Positions 13,367-14,684 of a stretch of 14,684 nt of DNA are shown piece by piece. The stretch comes from JBHENN01 sp046262015. GTDB lineage: Bacteria; Actinomycetota; CADDZG01; WHSQ01. How positions within the stretch are numbered: the stretch's first letter is position 1; each line of letters starts with the position of its first letter. The notes beneath the pieces are model-generated. The model worked only from the letters and a program-made list of their open reading frames with translations, searched no databases and was not told where the DNA came from. The DNA lies in NCBI GenBank assembly GCA_046262015.1, contig JBHENN010000041.1:1-14684 (forward strand). The letters are read 5' to 3'. Position numbers and translations under genes: made by a program.

Positions 13367-14322
13367 GATCGAGCTCCCGATCGGCGCAGGTCCTCGGGGT
13401 TGGGAAGGGGGGTCAGTTGCCGCTCCAACTGCTCGCGCAGGGACTCGAAGGCCGGGGGTAACGTCAATGCCTGGCCGAGTGTCTCCAGCGGCTCGTCCGC
13501 GGTGAACCCGGGGCCGAGGGTCGCGATCTCGAACAGGACGCCCGACGGCTCGCGGAAATAGATCGAACGGAACCAGAAGCGATCTACCACCGGAGTCACG
13601 CTCATGCCCGCTCCCGCCACCCGCTCCCGCCACGCGTCGTGATCGTCCATGCCCGATGCCCACGCCACGTGGTGGACCGCGCCCGCCCCTCCGAGCCCCC
13701 GCCGGTTCGGCGCCGGGTCGTAGACGTAGCGGCCCCCGCGCTCCGCCCCGCGCGCATCCCACTCGTGATCGGACAGCCGGTCGAATCCCATGACGTCGGT
13801 CAGCAACGACTCGCTGGCGGAGACATCGGCGCTGTAGGCGCGCACCGCGTCGAAGCCCCCAAGCGCGACCTCATCTGGGATGTCGGGATGGGCGCCCCGG
13901 AGAGGGGGGTCGCCCGTCTGATCGACCTTCAGCTCGTGGGCCAGGCCCTCGGGGTTGGTGAAGCGAAGGCTGCCATTGTGGCGTTCGGCGGCGATGCCTG
14001 CGTCTCCCAGCCGGATCTCCCAGAAGTCGAGAGCTTCCTTCGAGGCAACCCTCCACACGATCGTGTGGACCATCCCCGCGCCGGCTCGGCCGGGCGGGAC
14101 ACCCGGATATTCGAAGAAGGTGATGGCGGAGCCGGCGCTGCCCTGCTCATCGGCATAGAACAGGTGATAGACGGTCGGGTCGTCCTGGTTGACGGTCTTC
14201 TTCACCATCCGCAGGCCGAGCGTTCCGACGTAGAACGCGACGTTCCCCGGTGCGTCGGCGGTGATGCAGGTGATGTGGTGGATGCCTTCGAGTTGCATCG
14301 TCGACCGCTCCTCGCTCGTCAT
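13363..14322 (-). CDS. Two-domain VOC ring-cleaving dioxygenase-like protein (MhqO/MhqA type)
   Basis: 319 residues from ATG 14322, chosen because AGGAG lies 6 bases upstream; ATG 14340 has GGAGG touching it and ATG 14298 has GAGGAG 9 bases away. It has two VOC domains, about 11-135 (GIHHITCITADAPGNVAFYVGTLG) and 155-270 (GAGAVHHVAWA to FREPSGVLFEIATLGPGF). Likely metal ligands are His15 or His16, His217 or His218, and Glu265. In Bacillus, MhqA/MhqO enzymes help detoxify hydroquinones and catechols and sit beside hydrolase mhqD. Here the following gene is a remnant of such a hydrolase, coupled by a GTGA overlap. Cytoplasmic. The substrate cannot be fixed from sequence. Confidence 0.85.
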   Translation of the reverse strand: MTSEERSTMQLEGIHHITCITADAPGNVAFYVGTLGLRMVKKTVNQDDPTVYHLFYADEQGSAGSAITFFEYPGVPPGRAGAGMVHTIVWRVASKEALDFWEIRLGDAGIAAERHNGSLRFTNPEGLAHELKVDQTGDPPLRGAHPDIPDEVALGGFDAVRAYSADVSASESLLTDVMGFDRLSDHEWDARGAERGGRYVYDPAPNRRGLGGAGAVHHVAWASGMDDHDAWRERVAGAGMSVTPVVDRFWFRSIYFREPSGVLFEIATLGPGFTADEPLETLGQALTLPPAFESLREQLERQLTPLPNPEDLRRSGARS

Positions 14323-14501
14323 CGTGTGCTCCTGCCCCATCCTCCACGACGAGCGGTGCAGGCGGAGGCGGCCACGGCCATCAGGCGGACTCCTCCTGGC
14401 AGGGAACCCGGGAGGGGACGGCGAACGTATCCGACGAGGCTCGCACCGGCGGGCACCGAGAAGGGTAGGTCGACATCCGAGCTGGGACCGTGATCCGGCG
14501 C
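14323..14501. other. Divergent intergenic region, no clear elements
   Basis: Spans the dioxygenase and terminal secreted-protein starts. I looked for TTGACN/TANNNT pairs on both strands and found none convincing. No notable repeat is seen beyond short purine-rich runs (GGAGG-like) typical of this genome. Confidence 0.4.
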
Positions 14502-14684
14502 ATGCGAGCTGCCTGCATCGCCGTCCTCGTGATCGCCTCTCTTCACGCGGCTCCCGGGCCGAGGGCCTCCGCCGCTACGGACCGCCGGGCGAGCGTCGTG
14601 CGGGTCGGTTCGAACTTCGTGCTCGGTAAAGACCCTCTCCCCGCGCGCGGCCGGGACGTCATCGGGATGAGCGTCGACCCCGCC
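14502..14684 (+). CDS. N-terminus of a secreted protein (3' truncated by window edge)
   Basis: The frame stays open to the window end (61 codons). It begins MRAACIAVLVIASLHAAPGP with a signal peptide to about residue 24 (ASA), then a mature start with VVRVGSNFVLGKDPLPARG and RDVIGMSVDPA. The last part resembles the N-terminus of secreted BNR/sialidase-like beta-propeller proteins (a DxxxMSVDPxDP-type phrase), but too little is visible to be sure. A GTG at 14490 would add four residues. No clear ribosome binding site is present. Divergent from the dioxygenase gene. Confidence 0.55.
   Translation, partial: MRAACIAVLVIASLHAAPGPRASAATDRRASVVRVGSNFVLGKDPLPARGRDVIGMSVDPA

Noticed and set aside
13639..14493. 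284-codon plus-strand frame opposite the dioxygenase
   Set aside because: Shadow frame; the minus strand carries two full VOC domains.

Overview
High-GC DNA (roughly two thirds G+C by eye) with strong third-position G/C bias, GTG and TTG starts, G-rich ribosome binding sites and an actinobacterial-style promoter (TTGACC-N18-TAAGGT). Together with the protein families, this points to an Actinomycetota chromosome, probably from a little-studied or uncultured lineage. Exact placement is not possible from this window. No rRNA, tRNA, CRISPR array or transposase is visible.

Layout. Positions 1-1820 (+): the tail of an ABC-2 permease, then a multi-pass membrane protein that looks like the input half of a sensor kinase without the kinase. 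1889-3310 (-) and 3440-5311 (+): a divergent pair of secreted enzymes, a purple-acid-phosphatase-like metallophosphoesterase with a changed metal-site motif and a complete subtilisin-family protease. 5342-6095 (+): a small VOC/glyoxalase-like protein and a small Cys-containing hypothetical, separated by a hairpin and a duplicated hairpin arm. 6114-8641: a secreted NosD-like beta-helix protein with a dense histidine cluster (-), divergent from a sigma-factor-like protein with a shortened region 4, one membrane segment and a Pro/Ala-rich tail (+). Their shared 170-bp intergenic region is rich in repeats. 8692-10248: a secreted Calx-beta protein (-) divergent from a small secreted cupredoxin (+), with overlapping promoters. 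10364-12316 (+): a large secreted LVIVD-repeat protein with an embedded PA-like domain, followed by a perfect 16-bp-stem hairpin. 12483-13200 (+): a Cys/His-rich metal-binding protein and a YjbQ-family protein. 13181-14322 (-): a MhqO-like VOC dioxygenase translationally coupled to a 61-codon remnant of what appears to be its usual hydrolase partner. 14502-end (+): the start of a secreted protein.

How the genes relate. This is not one operon. Most genes look monocistronic or sit in two-gene units, and at least seven encode exported proteins. Loose themes are extracellular enzymes and adhesion/scaffold proteins (protease, phosphoesterase, beta-helix, Calx-beta, LVIVD) and metal binding (cupredoxin, histidine cluster, Cys/His-rich protein). 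The best candidates for new biology are the membrane-tethered sigma-like protein with its repeat-bearing divergent promoter, the deletion-derived hydrolase remnant, and the possible alternative-hairpin switch before position 5775. I found no multi-gene system I could defend as wholly new.
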